From a virus, in the IMG/VR virus record IMGVR_UViG_3300025655_000026, positions 1-64,000 of that record: a DNA stretch of 64,000 bases; one strand, 5' to 3'. Under the pieces are notes generated by a model. That model was not told the DNA's origin, ran no database searches, and worked only from the letters and a program-made list of their open reading frames with translations. This document shows positions 52,472 through 59,708 of this stretch, piece after piece. Each line of letters starts with the position of its first letter. The first letter of the stretch is position 1. The position numbers were made by a program, and so were the translations under genes.

Positions 52472-53683
52472 TCAAAACCAGTCAAAGTCCTCCTCCGCAG
52501 GAACAGGAACATCAACTGGAGAACCATGTCGTGTTGTGACATAAATTCCAGCCGTATTGATTGTTGCTGGCTCAACTCCATCTTCACCTTGTCGTTGAGA
52601 TGTTCTACCAATAACAATAACAGTAGAACCAATACCAAAGTCAAGTTCAAGATGTTCGGGAATCCAACAAGTTACCATGCCAGTATCGTTTTCATAATCC
52701 ATTTCTGCATTAAGGTCAGTAATGTTGATGATACGATTTCCATTTGAAGTTGGAGTCATATTCATGTTACAAACCGTTCCATCAGTAATGATATATCGGT
52801 CTTTGGCAGGAAGTGTTTGGATAGCCATGTGCCTACGGTCTAATTCAACCAAAGGTGTTAGTTTATCACTAAACTTCTCAACAAGAATTTCTTGAATGTC
52901 ATAAGAACTAACATCACGATAGGCTTCGCTTTCGGGGTCAAGGCTGTCATTCAAAGTAAGACTGTTAAGAGTCTTAGTTGTAGCACCGTAAATATCTTCT
53001 CCGTTATCATTAGCAACACAAATAAAGTGAACCCATGTAAACGGTTGAGGTTGGAAATCAACGGCAGGTTGGTTTTTGTAAGAGAAATAATAAGGTTTCA
53101 TTTCTCCTCCCATAATTGAACCATAAAAGATACCTGCTCTACGATATTGTTCCTTTGGTAGGGGCTTACCGTAATTAGCATTCTTTCCACCACTCATATA
53201 AGATTCGGTTGCATCTAAAGGAATGTAGATTCGGCCATCTTCTAGAGTTTCAGCACCTTCGGGAAGGGCTGAAACAATCTTCTCTTGATATTGTCGGTTG
53301 TGGTATCGGGAGATAACAAACTTACCTAGAGCGTTTTCAGTTGCTTGAGCAACAATACCTTCTTCAAGAGCCTTATCGGAATCACGAAGAAATGCTTCCT
53401 TTGCTTTGTTTCTGTTCCAACTCATCATGTCTCTAGGAGCATCAAGACTTACAAAGAAGCCAAAAGCATTCTTGTAGAGACTGTCTCCACCTGTGCTTCC
53501 TTCATTTCCGCTTTGCTTGCTTCGCTTTACATTTGCTACATAATTTCGCCATAGAGAAATAGCAACAGGGTTTTCTTGTGTCAAGTTGTTCTCTTGACAG
53601 ATACCTGCATACTTCTCCATTGCTTCATCCAGTTCCATTTCTAGAACCTTCGCACCATTTTCAATTTCGGTTTCATAACTCAT
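52472..53683 (-). CDS. Putative ssDNA-binding protein (RPA/SSB-like)
   Basis: 403 residues. The N-terminal 130 are helical, then a beta-rich region ('IIDGT'-like strands, 'GSTVIVIGRTSQRQ', 'AGIYVTTRHG') that fits one or more OB folds, and the protein ends 'VPAEEDFDWF', an acidic tip with terminal aromatics as in bacterial SSB (DDDIPF) and T7 gp2.5. Such tails recruit replication proteins and are the strongest clue. It lies between RFC and the recombination genes. GAGGTGAAAAAATG sets the start. The assignment is inferred from pattern, not from close similarity. Confidence 0.55.
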   Translation of the reverse strand: MSYETEIENGAKVLEMELDEAMEKYAGICQENNLTQENPVAISLWRNYVANVKRSKQSGNEGSTGGDSLYKNAFGFFVSLDAPRDMMSWNRNKAKEAFLRDSDKALEEGIVAQATENALGKFVISRYHNRQYQEKIVSALPEGAETLEDGRIYIPLDATESYMSGGKNANYGKPLPKEQYRRAGIFYGSIMGGEMKPYYFSYKNQPAVDFQPQPFTWVHFICVANDNGEDIYGATTKTLNSLTLNDSLDPESEAYRDVSSYDIQEILVEKFSDKLTPLVELDRRHMAIQTLPAKDRYIITDGTVCNMNMTPTSNGNRIINITDLNAEMDYENDTGMVTCWIPEHLELDFGIGSTVIVIGRTSQRQGEDGVEPATINTAGIYVTTRHGSPVDVPVPAEEDFDWF

Positions 53684-53752
53684 TTTTTCACCTCATTTAC
53701 TTTTTTCTTTTTCATTTTTTTTTGCTTGTTCTATTTGTTAGTGAGTTCGTTC

Positions 53753-54664
53753 TCACATCAATTGACTAATCATCCAAGAGGCTAATACCTTTGGTGTCAT
53801 AGTCATTGACCGCCATTCTGCTTCTCCTATTGTTCTTAGAAACTTAAATTTGACATTACTATCAAGGCCATTAGAGGCAATGATAACATCATGTAGTCCA
53901 TGACAAATTTCTTTGATAGCCTTACCTTTGTAGAGCAAATCATGTATTTCACCTAAGACATTTGTATTTTTATTCAGTATTTTATCAATGATATTTTTGT
54001 ATTCGTCAAGTGTATTTTCTATCTGTTTTGCTAGGGTAGAATTACTAGACTTTGCCGCCTGTATTTCTGTAATTGCCCTACGCATATCACCGTTCATAGC
54101 ATATAAAAAGGATTCAATCTCTTCACTTGAAAACTTAGTAATTGCTTCCTTAGCGAGAATTGATGAAATGACATGCATCATATCAGCATGACCTAATGGC
54201 TTAAAATGATAGTTTGCACATCGGCTTTGAAGTGCAAAGATAATTTTGTTACGGTCATTACAGGTAATGATGAAGCGAATGTTAGAAGAGTATCTTTCCA
54301 TGATTCTCTTAAGCGCATTCTGTGCGTCTGTGGTCATCCCATCCATTTCATCTAGCAAACACATACGGAACGGAACAGAACCAATGCTGGCGTTTCTAGC
54401 GATGTTCTTAATGGCGTTCCTAACAGTCTCCAATTTTCTATCATCGGAGGCATTAATCTCAAAGAAGTTATCATTGAAATTCTCGCCTAGCATTTCTTTA
54501 CCTAGAATAATTCCAGCAGTTGTTTTTCCATTTCCCGAATTGCCATAAATTAAAACATTAGGCATTTCTTTTTCGTCAATCCAAGATTGAGCATCCATTG
54601 TAAAGTGTTGTTGTCCTACAATTTGGCTAATCTTATTAGGTCTATATTTTTCAGTCCATAGCAT
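53753..54664 (-). CDS. Clamp loader small subunit (RFC-S like)
   Basis: 303 residues, typical AAA+ clamp loader: 'LWTEKYRPNKISQIVGQ' at the N-terminus (RFC box II), Walker A 'YGNSGNGKTT' (about 40-49), Walker B 'CLLDEMDGM', sensor 'FIITCND' and the 'ALQSRCANYHF' SRC motif that supplies the arginine finger. RFC loads PCNA onto primed DNA with ATP. Close in length to archaeal RFC-S. Its probable partner, the PIP-box ATPase, lies 0.4 kb upstream in the same operon. Confidence 0.93.
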   Translation of the reverse strand: MLWTEKYRPNKISQIVGQQHFTMDAQSWIDEKEMPNVLIYGNSGNGKTTAGIILGKEMLGENFNDNFFEINASDDRKLETVRNAIKNIARNASIGSVPFRMCLLDEMDGMTTDAQNALKRIMERYSSNIRFIITCNDRNKIIFALQSRCANYHFKPLGHADMMHVISSILAKEAITKFSSEEIESFLYAMNGDMRRAITEIQAAKSSNSTLAKQIENTLDEYKNIIDKILNKNTNVLGEIHDLLYKGKAIKEICHGLHDVIIASNGLDSNVKFKFLRTIGEAEWRSMTMTPKVLASWMISQLM

Positions 54665-54673
54665 TTTTATTCC

Positions 54674-54829
54674 TCATGATACATATTGTAATACATTCAT
54701 TCTTTTAGCATAATTATATCTTCTACATTCTAAACAACGAACTTCTTTTGCTAAAGATACTTCGCAGTTATAGCAATTGTTACAGATATAAACTCTCCAT
54801 GTTAAATTTTTAATTTTTCTTAATCTCAT
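54674..54829 (-). CDS. Small zinc-ribbon protein
   Basis: 51 residues, basic, with 'YICNNCYNCEV' and 'RCLECRRY' forming a zinc ribbon. GAGGAATAAAAATG precedes the start, and its stop TGA begins the GAGGA used by RFC. Basic character suggests nucleic acid contact. Function unknown. Confidence 0.65.
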   Translation of the reverse strand: MRLRKIKNLTWRVYICNNCYNCEVSLAKEVRCLECRRYNYAKRMNVLQYVS

Positions 54830-54831
54830 TT

Positions 54832-55071
54832 TTATTCCTCTTCATAAGTCCACATAGCGGGATAATCTTCATTCACTTTGGTAAATCTACCACTAAGAAT
54901 ATTGGTTAGAGTTCCCATTGAAGGGGCATCTCTCCATTTTTTTCTTATATTTCTTTTTTTATCATTATAGGCTACTAGATTTTGAAGCCTATCATAAATC
55001 TCAACAGTATCTAAAACATCGTCTTTCAACATTATCTTTAATTTTTCAATAATTCTTACATTTCTAACCAT
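54832..55071 (-). CDS. Small helix-turn-helix-like protein
   Basis: 79 residues, basic: 'DDVLDTVEIYDRLQNLVAY' then 'RDAPSMGTLTNILSGRFTKV', in which 'SMGTLTNILSGR' resembles a recognition helix of a winged helix-turn-helix. The ATG shares a base with the stop of the ATPase gene. May be a DNA-binding regulator or an accessory of the clamp-loader genes; uncertain. Confidence 0.55.
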   Translation of the reverse strand: MVRNVRIIEKLKIMLKDDVLDTVEIYDRLQNLVAYNDKKRNIRKKWRDAPSMGTLTNILSGRFTKVNEDYPAMWTYEEE

Positions 55072-55913
55072 TAAAAATCCCCCAAAGTTCTTTGTTTAGA
55101 TTTAATTTGTTGAACTTTCTTTCTAATTTTCTTTTCTCCAAGATTTAATAATCTACATTCAGCATTGTTCAATTTAGACTTTGCATATTTTCTAAAATCT
55201 TCATCTTTTAACAATTGCTTAAGTAAGCGTTCATCTTTAACTCCTAGCCTTTTTGCTAAGGCTGGAATCTTAGAATAAGTTCCACGCTTAGGCATGGTTG
55301 GTCTACCGAAAAAGTTTCCTGTATGTGCATAGGCTAACATCTCATAAAAGTAATCTTGACTCCATCTACGCTTTACAACTCCATCAACAAATATTAATTT
55401 ATTTGGGTGTAAACTTTCAATTAACCAACTTAGTATTTGAGTATCGGATGGTTTGTTGAACTTCAACAACTCCGCCATCAAATCCCTATTAGATTCTTTG
55501 AGATATTCCATAGTCAAAGAAAATGTATCTCTTTCATAAGAGAGAGGCTTTTCGCTACGAGGCGCAATGGATTCAATGTTTTCTCGCAAAAACTCTTTGC
55601 TTCCTGCTCTCTTTATTTGACACATTGATTTAATTTCATTAGGAACAGATTTCTCATTGATTGAAGTTAATACAACTAATCCTTTGTAATGTCTAAGAAT
55701 AAATAAGACACTTTCTTTATCTATGTTATAATGAATATCTTCAATAAGAATTCCTTTTGAAATAGGCAATGACAATAAATCATTTACAAAACATTCATCG
55801 CCATAAAGAACTAATGGTTCATTCAAGAGAGAAAGAGCCTTTGTTGTTTTACCTGTTCCATTTTTTCCTGTAATTAATATTGGTCTATTATTATTCATGG
55901 TTGTTAATCCCAT
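55071..55913 (-). CDS. P-loop ATPase with C-terminal PIP box, candidate clamp loader large subunit
   Basis: 280 residues. Walker A 'ITGKNGTGKTT' is near the N-terminus, 'GILIEDIHYN' could be Walker B, then a helical C-terminal half. The last residues 'KQRTLGDF' form a PCNA-interacting box (Q-x-x-L-x-x-F) at the very C-terminus, as in archaeal RFC-L (for example a KQATLFDF-type ending). This plus linkage to RFC-S suggests the large subunit of the viral clamp loader. Core similarity to RFC-L is weak, so DnaC-like or other ATPases remain possible. ATG 55913 is favoured by an upstream GGAG. Confidence 0.7.
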   Translation of the reverse strand: MGLTTMNNNRPILITGKNGTGKTTKALSLLNEPLVLYGDECFVNDLLSLPISKGILIEDIHYNIDKESVLFILRHYKGLVVLTSINEKSVPNEIKSMCQIKRAGSKEFLRENIESIAPRSEKPLSYERDTFSLTMEYLKESNRDLMAELLKFNKPSDTQILSWLIESLHPNKLIFVDGVVKRRWSQDYFYEMLAYAHTGNFFGRPTMPKRGTYSKIPALAKRLGVKDERLLKQLLKDEDFRKYAKSKLNNAECRLLNLGEKKIRKKVQQIKSKQRTLGDF

Positions 55914-56319
55914 ATTCGCATTCTCCTTTTATTTCTACTAATCTTTCTATTCCTTCTAAAGTTAAATGTCGTCTATCCGACATAATATCTACTGCTTCTC
56001 TAAACAACTTCCATTCATCTTTTGCATCGGGAAGTTCGGGAACGAGTTCTTTTGTTTTACATAAGTTCTTGACTCCACCAATATACAAAACAGGCATTGG
56101 TCTTTTTTTGTTTTCTTTTTCTCGGTATGTTGTTTCAATACCATGTTGAAGAAGGCTTCTTCTTAGAGCCAAAATAAATTCATTTTTTCCACGAATGACA
56201 AGGCGCAATCTAACATTGTAGCCTATTTGCATTCTTTCATCTACTGACATATGTAAATTCATCTTAGACGATGAAAGCAAAATACCCGTAATTATATCCT
56301 TACTAAACACCGTAATCAC
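55891..56319 (-). CDS. Degenerate LAGLIDADG-fold protein
   Basis: 142 residues from GTG 56319. 'DIITGILLSSSKMNLHMSVD' has the helix-strand shape of a LAGLIDADG motif with the acidic catalytic positions replaced by Ser, followed by 'YNVRLRLVIRGKNEFILALR' and 'PVLYIGGVKNLCK' strands and a helix bundle, as in homing-endonuclease folds. Loss of the acidic residues suggests a DNA-binding, non-cutting role. Overlaps both neighbours by a few bases. Moderate to low confidence. Confidence 0.5.
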   Translation of the reverse strand: MITVFSKDIITGILLSSSKMNLHMSVDERMQIGYNVRLRLVIRGKNEFILALRRSLLQHGIETTYREKENKKRPMPVLYIGGVKNLCKTKELVPELPDAKDEWKLFREAVDIMSDRRHLTLEGIERLVEIKGECEYGINNHE

Positions 56320-56659
56320 ACTTGCCTTTACCTAAGAAATCAAACTTGAATCTTAGATATTCAATGCCTTCACCGATAAGATGAACCATTGCTTCTTCAT
56401 GAGCCAATTCACCTCCAAAAATAAATGTTATCTTTGTTCCTTGAAAGCAATTCATTGCTCTTGCCTGTGTTTCAGTAATATAATCAACAATGACAACATA
56501 CGGTGTTTCTTTTTCAGTAATAGCAAAGAACTTACTAAACAAACCGAGACTCAACATATTAACTTCGTCTAAATCAATATCACCGTATGCTATAAAACTA
56601 AGTGTGGTCACAAAACCATATTTATTAATCAAACCTACAACTTCTTCATCGGTGAACAT
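56303..56659 (-). CDS. Small hypothetical alpha/beta protein
   Basis: 118 residues from ATG 56659, which follows AGTGATT. Pattern: 'FTDEEVVGLINKYGF', 'MLSLGLFSKFFAITEKE', 'PYVVIVDYITETQARAMNC', 'TKITFIFGGELAHEEAMVHL'. Looks like a compact alpha/beta domain; no family recognised. Lies between ligase and the LAGLIDADG-like gene in the replication operon. Confidence 0.6.
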   Translation of the reverse strand: MFTDEEVVGLINKYGFVTTLSFIAYGDIDLDEVNMLSLGLFSKFFAITEKETPYVVIVDYITETQARAMNCFQGTKITFIFGGELAHEEAMVHLIGEGIEYLRFKFDFLGKGKCDYGV

Positions 56660-56667
56660 GATAATCA

Positions 56668-58197
56668 CTAAGCCATTCTTTCTATATCTTCTAAGGTATT
56701 AATATCTGCAACATATTTATCATCTCTAATTCTTTCCATTCTTGGAAATCTTAATCCATAATTACCATTCGCATCAGTTGAAATTAAATCAGCCTTAACC
56801 TGTAAAACAATTCTAGGTAAGAAAGTAAATTTACCATTATTGAAACTTTCAACATTGCGTTTTAATTGATTCGTTAAAGTAACTAATTGTTGGTCACTAA
56901 ATCCTGTTCCTACTTTTCCTATGGAAGTAAACCCTGTTAATGATTTAACTCCGACTTCAAAGGTAGAGAACACATTTGATTTCTTACCTTCACCATATTC
57001 GGCTGATAGAATAACAACATCAAGTTCAATTCTAGGAGGTTTGTATTTAGCCCATCCTTGACTTCTTTTACCTGCTTCATAAGGAAGAGAGGCATCCTTA
57101 ACAATAATACCTTCAAATCCATCGTTGATGGCATTATTGTAAAAAGCGAGAACATCTTCTCCTTCGGTCATTCTATGTGCTTGATTAGGAACACTAGAGA
57201 AACGCTCTAATCGTTCTCTATAAGATAAGTTCATTGTAGTTTCATTGCCCCACTTCAAACAGTCAAAGATAACCCACTTGACTAAAACCTTACTTACTGC
57301 TTCTTGAGTATTCTTAGAATGAACTCTAGTAGCCATGTGTTTGTGTTCAAGAGGATAGCCATGAGAATCTACTGGATAAATCTCTCCATCAAATATTGCT
57401 TCTTCTACTGCATATCCTTGAAGAATCTCAACTACATCAGGAAATTGATTTGTTACTACACTTCCTTTTCTATTGAAGATAATAACTGAATTACCTTTCT
57501 TATGAATTTGATACCTATTACCATCATATTTGTAATCTACAATCTTATCCTTTGGCCACTTCGCCATAGGAATTTCTTTTGCTAACATAGGTGAAATGAA
57601 CTTACCATGAACTAAATTCATTGGAGGCTCATTCCCCATTTCATAATAAGATACAACATTAGAAAGGCTATTGAAATTACAATGTTTCTTAGTATCGGTT
57701 AATTTCTTATTATAGTGTTTAGCGACTGCCTTTTCACAAATACCCGAATTAATACCATTTCTAGGCACTCTTAACCAATAGCGAATAAACCACCTTCTTT
57801 CTAATGACGACATTTCAAAAATCGCATCTTTTACTAGTTCATAAGAAGTGCTGGAAATACTAGCACAATCTAATTCTAGAAGTCTAACAATATTTTTCAA
57901 AGAAGAATGAGTAGTTGTTTCTTTACTAGATTGAAGATAATAAACTGCATCACCTAAATCGTTATGCGCTGAATAATATTCTTCTATCTCATCATCAAAT
58001 ACTTCAAACATTTTAGCCATCCATTTCTTTGCTTTGGCTAAACCAATATTATTAGATTCTAAGTCTAAAGAAAGAATCTTAACTAAACTCTCTTTATCTT
58101 CAAAATTCCCCAATGCCGTTGAAATCAACTTGACCTGTTGAGTTGGTTGTTTCAAATCTGTTGCTTCTAATAGTCTGCTCATTGTCATCCAATTCAT
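56668..58197 (-). CDS. ATP-dependent DNA ligase (replication-type)
   Basis: 509 residues. Helical N-terminal DNA-binding domain (1-200) and adenylation core with motif I 'DYKYDGNRYQI' (Lys-x-Asp-Gly), 'AIFDGEI' (motif III), 'VKWVIFDCLKW', 'EGIIVKD' (motif IV) and 'GWAKYKP' (motif V), then an OB fold with 'GLRFPRMERIRDDK'. Close in plan and length to archaeal LIG1-type ligases, which join Okazaki fragments. Distinct from the ligase in the head operon at 11.3-13.8 kb. Its first 98 bases overlap the upstream small gene. Confidence 0.95.
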   Translation of the reverse strand: MNWMTMSRLLEATDLKQPTQQVKLISTALGNFEDKESLVKILSLDLESNNIGLAKAKKWMAKMFEVFDDEIEEYYSAHNDLGDAVYYLQSSKETTTHSSLKNIVRLLELDCASISSTSYELVKDAIFEMSSLERRWFIRYWLRVPRNGINSGICEKAVAKHYNKKLTDTKKHCNFNSLSNVVSYYEMGNEPPMNLVHGKFISPMLAKEIPMAKWPKDKIVDYKYDGNRYQIHKKGNSVIIFNRKGSVVTNQFPDVVEILQGYAVEEAIFDGEIYPVDSHGYPLEHKHMATRVHSKNTQEAVSKVLVKWVIFDCLKWGNETTMNLSYRERLERFSSVPNQAHRMTEGEDVLAFYNNAINDGFEGIIVKDASLPYEAGKRSQGWAKYKPPRIELDVVILSAEYGEGKKSNVFSTFEVGVKSLTGFTSIGKVGTGFSDQQLVTLTNQLKRNVESFNNGKFTFLPRIVLQVKADLISTDANGNYGLRFPRMERIRDDKYVADINTLEDIERMA

Positions 58198-58327
58198 CTA
58201 TAATCACTTCCATATTCTTATTTATTTTTACAATCATTTCTTTAATCAAGGGAGAAATCTTCCCATTATTTGTTTCAGCATACTGCCAAAGAATACCTGC
58301 TAATTTTACCCACTCACTCTTCTTCAT
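58100..58327 (-). CDS. Small hypothetical protein overlapping ligase start
   Basis: 75 residues from ATG 58327; an amphipathic N-terminal helix ('EWVKLAGILWQYAET') then a polar tail. It overlaps the ligase gene by 98 bases in another frame. No family recognised. The long overlap could also mean that the ligase uses a later start, but its start is supported by sequence similarity to other ligases only loosely. Confidence 0.5.
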   Translation of the reverse strand: MKKSEWVKLAGILWQYAETNNGKISPLIKEMIVKINKNMEVIIDELDDNEQTIRSNRFETTNSTGQVDFNGIGEF

Positions 58328-58664
58328 CGGGTTCAACCGCCTGTAATAATCTCAAGAAATTACTAATCATTTGATTAGTAACATGGGCTTCCTGTTCTTT
58401 TTCCTGTTCAAGAAACCGATGCATTAAATGAATTAATGTTGCTTGAGTAATAGCAGGACTCATCTTAAGAAGCCCTCCTCCCCTTTGAATCTCCCAATAA
58501 GAAACAAAGGTTGCCTTTGCTAAATGATTAGCATATCGCATTTCCCCTACACTAGAATTAAAATGGTCTAGAAGAATAGGAGTTCTTCTCAATCTTTTTC
58601 TTTGCTCATCAACCCACGATGCAAATTTCTTATCGTTTGTGCATATTAAATATAATTTATTCAT
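58314..58664 (-). CDS. Small helical hypothetical protein
   Basis: 116 residues, helical, with a basic N-terminal third ('DEQRKRLRRTP'). The stop overlaps the next gene by 14 bases, and the ATG overlaps the histone-like gene stop (ATGA). No family recognised. Confidence 0.6.
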   Translation of the reverse strand: MNKLYLICTNDKKFASWVDEQRKRLRRTPILLDHFNSSVGEMRYANHLAKATFVSYWEIQRGGGLLKMSPAITQATLIHLMHRFLEQEKEQEAHVTNQMISNFLRLLQAVEPDEEE

Positions 58665-58927
58665 TTCATTCTCTCCTCAGTATTTATGAACCATTCTTTC
58701 ATCATCTGTAATTCCACTAACATAATTTGTTCGTGAACATGACTCGGTTCTAATCTAGAACCTCTACCTGTTGTTGCTGGAGGCAATGACTTCTCAATAA
58801 TAGAAGCCATCAAATCAACAAATTCCCCCATTTGTTCTTGAAAAGCACTAACTGCATTCTTTGAATGTTGTCTTTTTGGATTTGCTTTACTAAGACTTTC
58901 TTTTGCTTGAACATAACTAATTCTCAT
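58661..58927 (-). CDS. Putative histone-fold protein
   Basis: 88 residues. The order of predicted elements matches an archaeal histone: helix 1 'YVQAKESLSKAN', loop 'PKRQHSKN', long helix 2 'AVSAFQEQMGEFVDLMASII', loop with basic 'TTGRGSRLEP' (as in the G-R-K-T-V-x-x-x-D turn) and helix 3 'SHVHEQIMLVELQMM'. Histones wrap DNA as dimers; a viral one could compact or protect the genome or mimic host chromatin. The call is by eye from fold pattern and needs testing. ATG overlaps the PC4-like gene by 11 bases. Confidence 0.5.
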   Translation of the reverse strand: MRISYVQAKESLSKANPKRQHSKNAVSAFQEQMGEFVDLMASIIEKSLPPATTGRGSRLEPSHVHEQIMLVELQMMKEWFINTEERMK

Positions 58928-59120
58928 CTAATTCCCTCTTTAAAATCTCAAGAAGAAGTTTTGCTTCTTCTCTATTCATTCTAATTCCTTTAACTGTTGG
59001 TTTATCATTTTTAGCCCATCTAATATCAATGACTGGTATATTCCAATATACACCTGCACGAATAATAACTTCGTCTACATCACTTCTTACTACTCTTCCA
59101 ATCATAGGTAAGTCGCTCAA
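58917..59120 (-). CDS. PC4-like ssDNA-binding protein
   Basis: 67 residues: strand 'GVYWNIPVIDIRWAKND', then 'KPTVKGIRMNREEAKLLLEI', matching the strand-turn-helix of PC4/YdbC (K-G-I-x-L-x-x-E-x-x-x-x-L). PC4 proteins bind single-stranded DNA and act in transcription or replication. The length fits a single PC4 domain. Moderate confidence from motif alone. The ATG overlaps the next gene upstream. Confidence 0.6.
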   Translation of the reverse strand: MSDLPMIGRVVRSDVDEVIIRAGVYWNIPVIDIRWAKNDKPTVKGIRMNREEAKLLLEILKRELDEN

Positions 59121-59512
59121 TTAATCCACCCCTGTTTAAATTTATCAAGTTCCTGTCTTGAAGTAAAATATCTAGGAGTATTACCTCCACTTAAAGGATT
59201 ACATATCCAACATGCACCACCAATACTTGAAATTTGAACAATCTCAAATTGCTCATCATTTACTTCGCACACTTCTATTGTATTTACTTCGGGAACTAAA
59301 CCATACATGCGAGTAATTTCCGAAGCAACATCATGAATGTTATCTACAACATACTTGATAATGTGCGCTCTTTGAATTGGAATTTTAGGTGCAACTTGAA
59401 ACTTTACTTGGCCTGTCATGCTACAAACCTTACATTTATTTCCTTCACAAATAGGACATTTAATTTCCGCATCGTAAGGAGCAGGTAATGTAACGGTGAC
59501 GGCTTTCTTCAC
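59117..59512 (-). CDS. Zinc-binding protein with DnaJ-like cysteine motif
   Basis: 131 residues. 'IKCPICEGNKCKVCSMTG' contains the CxxCxGxxCxxCxxTG pattern of DnaJ/chaperone zinc centres, and 'GACWICNP' adds another pair near the C-terminus. Middle part is alpha/beta. Adjacent to the chaperonin genes, so a chaperone-linked role is conceivable but not shown. Confidence 0.65.
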   Translation of the reverse strand: MKKAVTVTLPAPYDAEIKCPICEGNKCKVCSMTGQVKFQVAPKIPIQRAHIIKYVVDNIHDVASEITRMYGLVPEVNTIEVCEVNDEQFEIVQISSIGGACWICNPLSGGNTPRYFTSRQELDKFKQGWIN

Positions 59513-59706
59513 TCGGCTTCCTCCACAAATTTGCGAAGTTTATATCTATTAAATCCTTTTAATAAATCATGCATAACTGTGGCATGAGTATTCCAAGCCC
59601 ATGTAAGAAAACTAACTTCTACTTCGGCTTCCCAACAATCAGCACAAAAATCACCATCAATCAAATGTTCTTTTAACATACTTCTATGACAAATACTGCA
59701 TTCCAT
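59509..59706 (-). CDS. Small zinc-ribbon protein next to GroEL
   Basis: 65 residues: 'MECSICHRSM' and 'DFCADCWEAE' make a zinc ribbon; the C-terminal half is a helix with Trp ('FLTWAWNTHATVMHDLLKGF'). Ends two bases from the chaperonin stop region and overlaps the next gene by four bases. Function unknown. Confidence 0.65.
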   Translation of the reverse strand: MECSICHRSMLKEHLIDGDFCADCWEAEVEVSFLTWAWNTHATVMHDLLKGFNRYKLRKFVEEAE

Positions 59707-59708
59707 AT

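Noticed and set aside
53684-53752. A-rich 70-base gap as promoter or small RNA
   Set aside because: Only low-complexity A/T sequence and the GAGGTGA of the next gene are seen; no clear box or hairpin.
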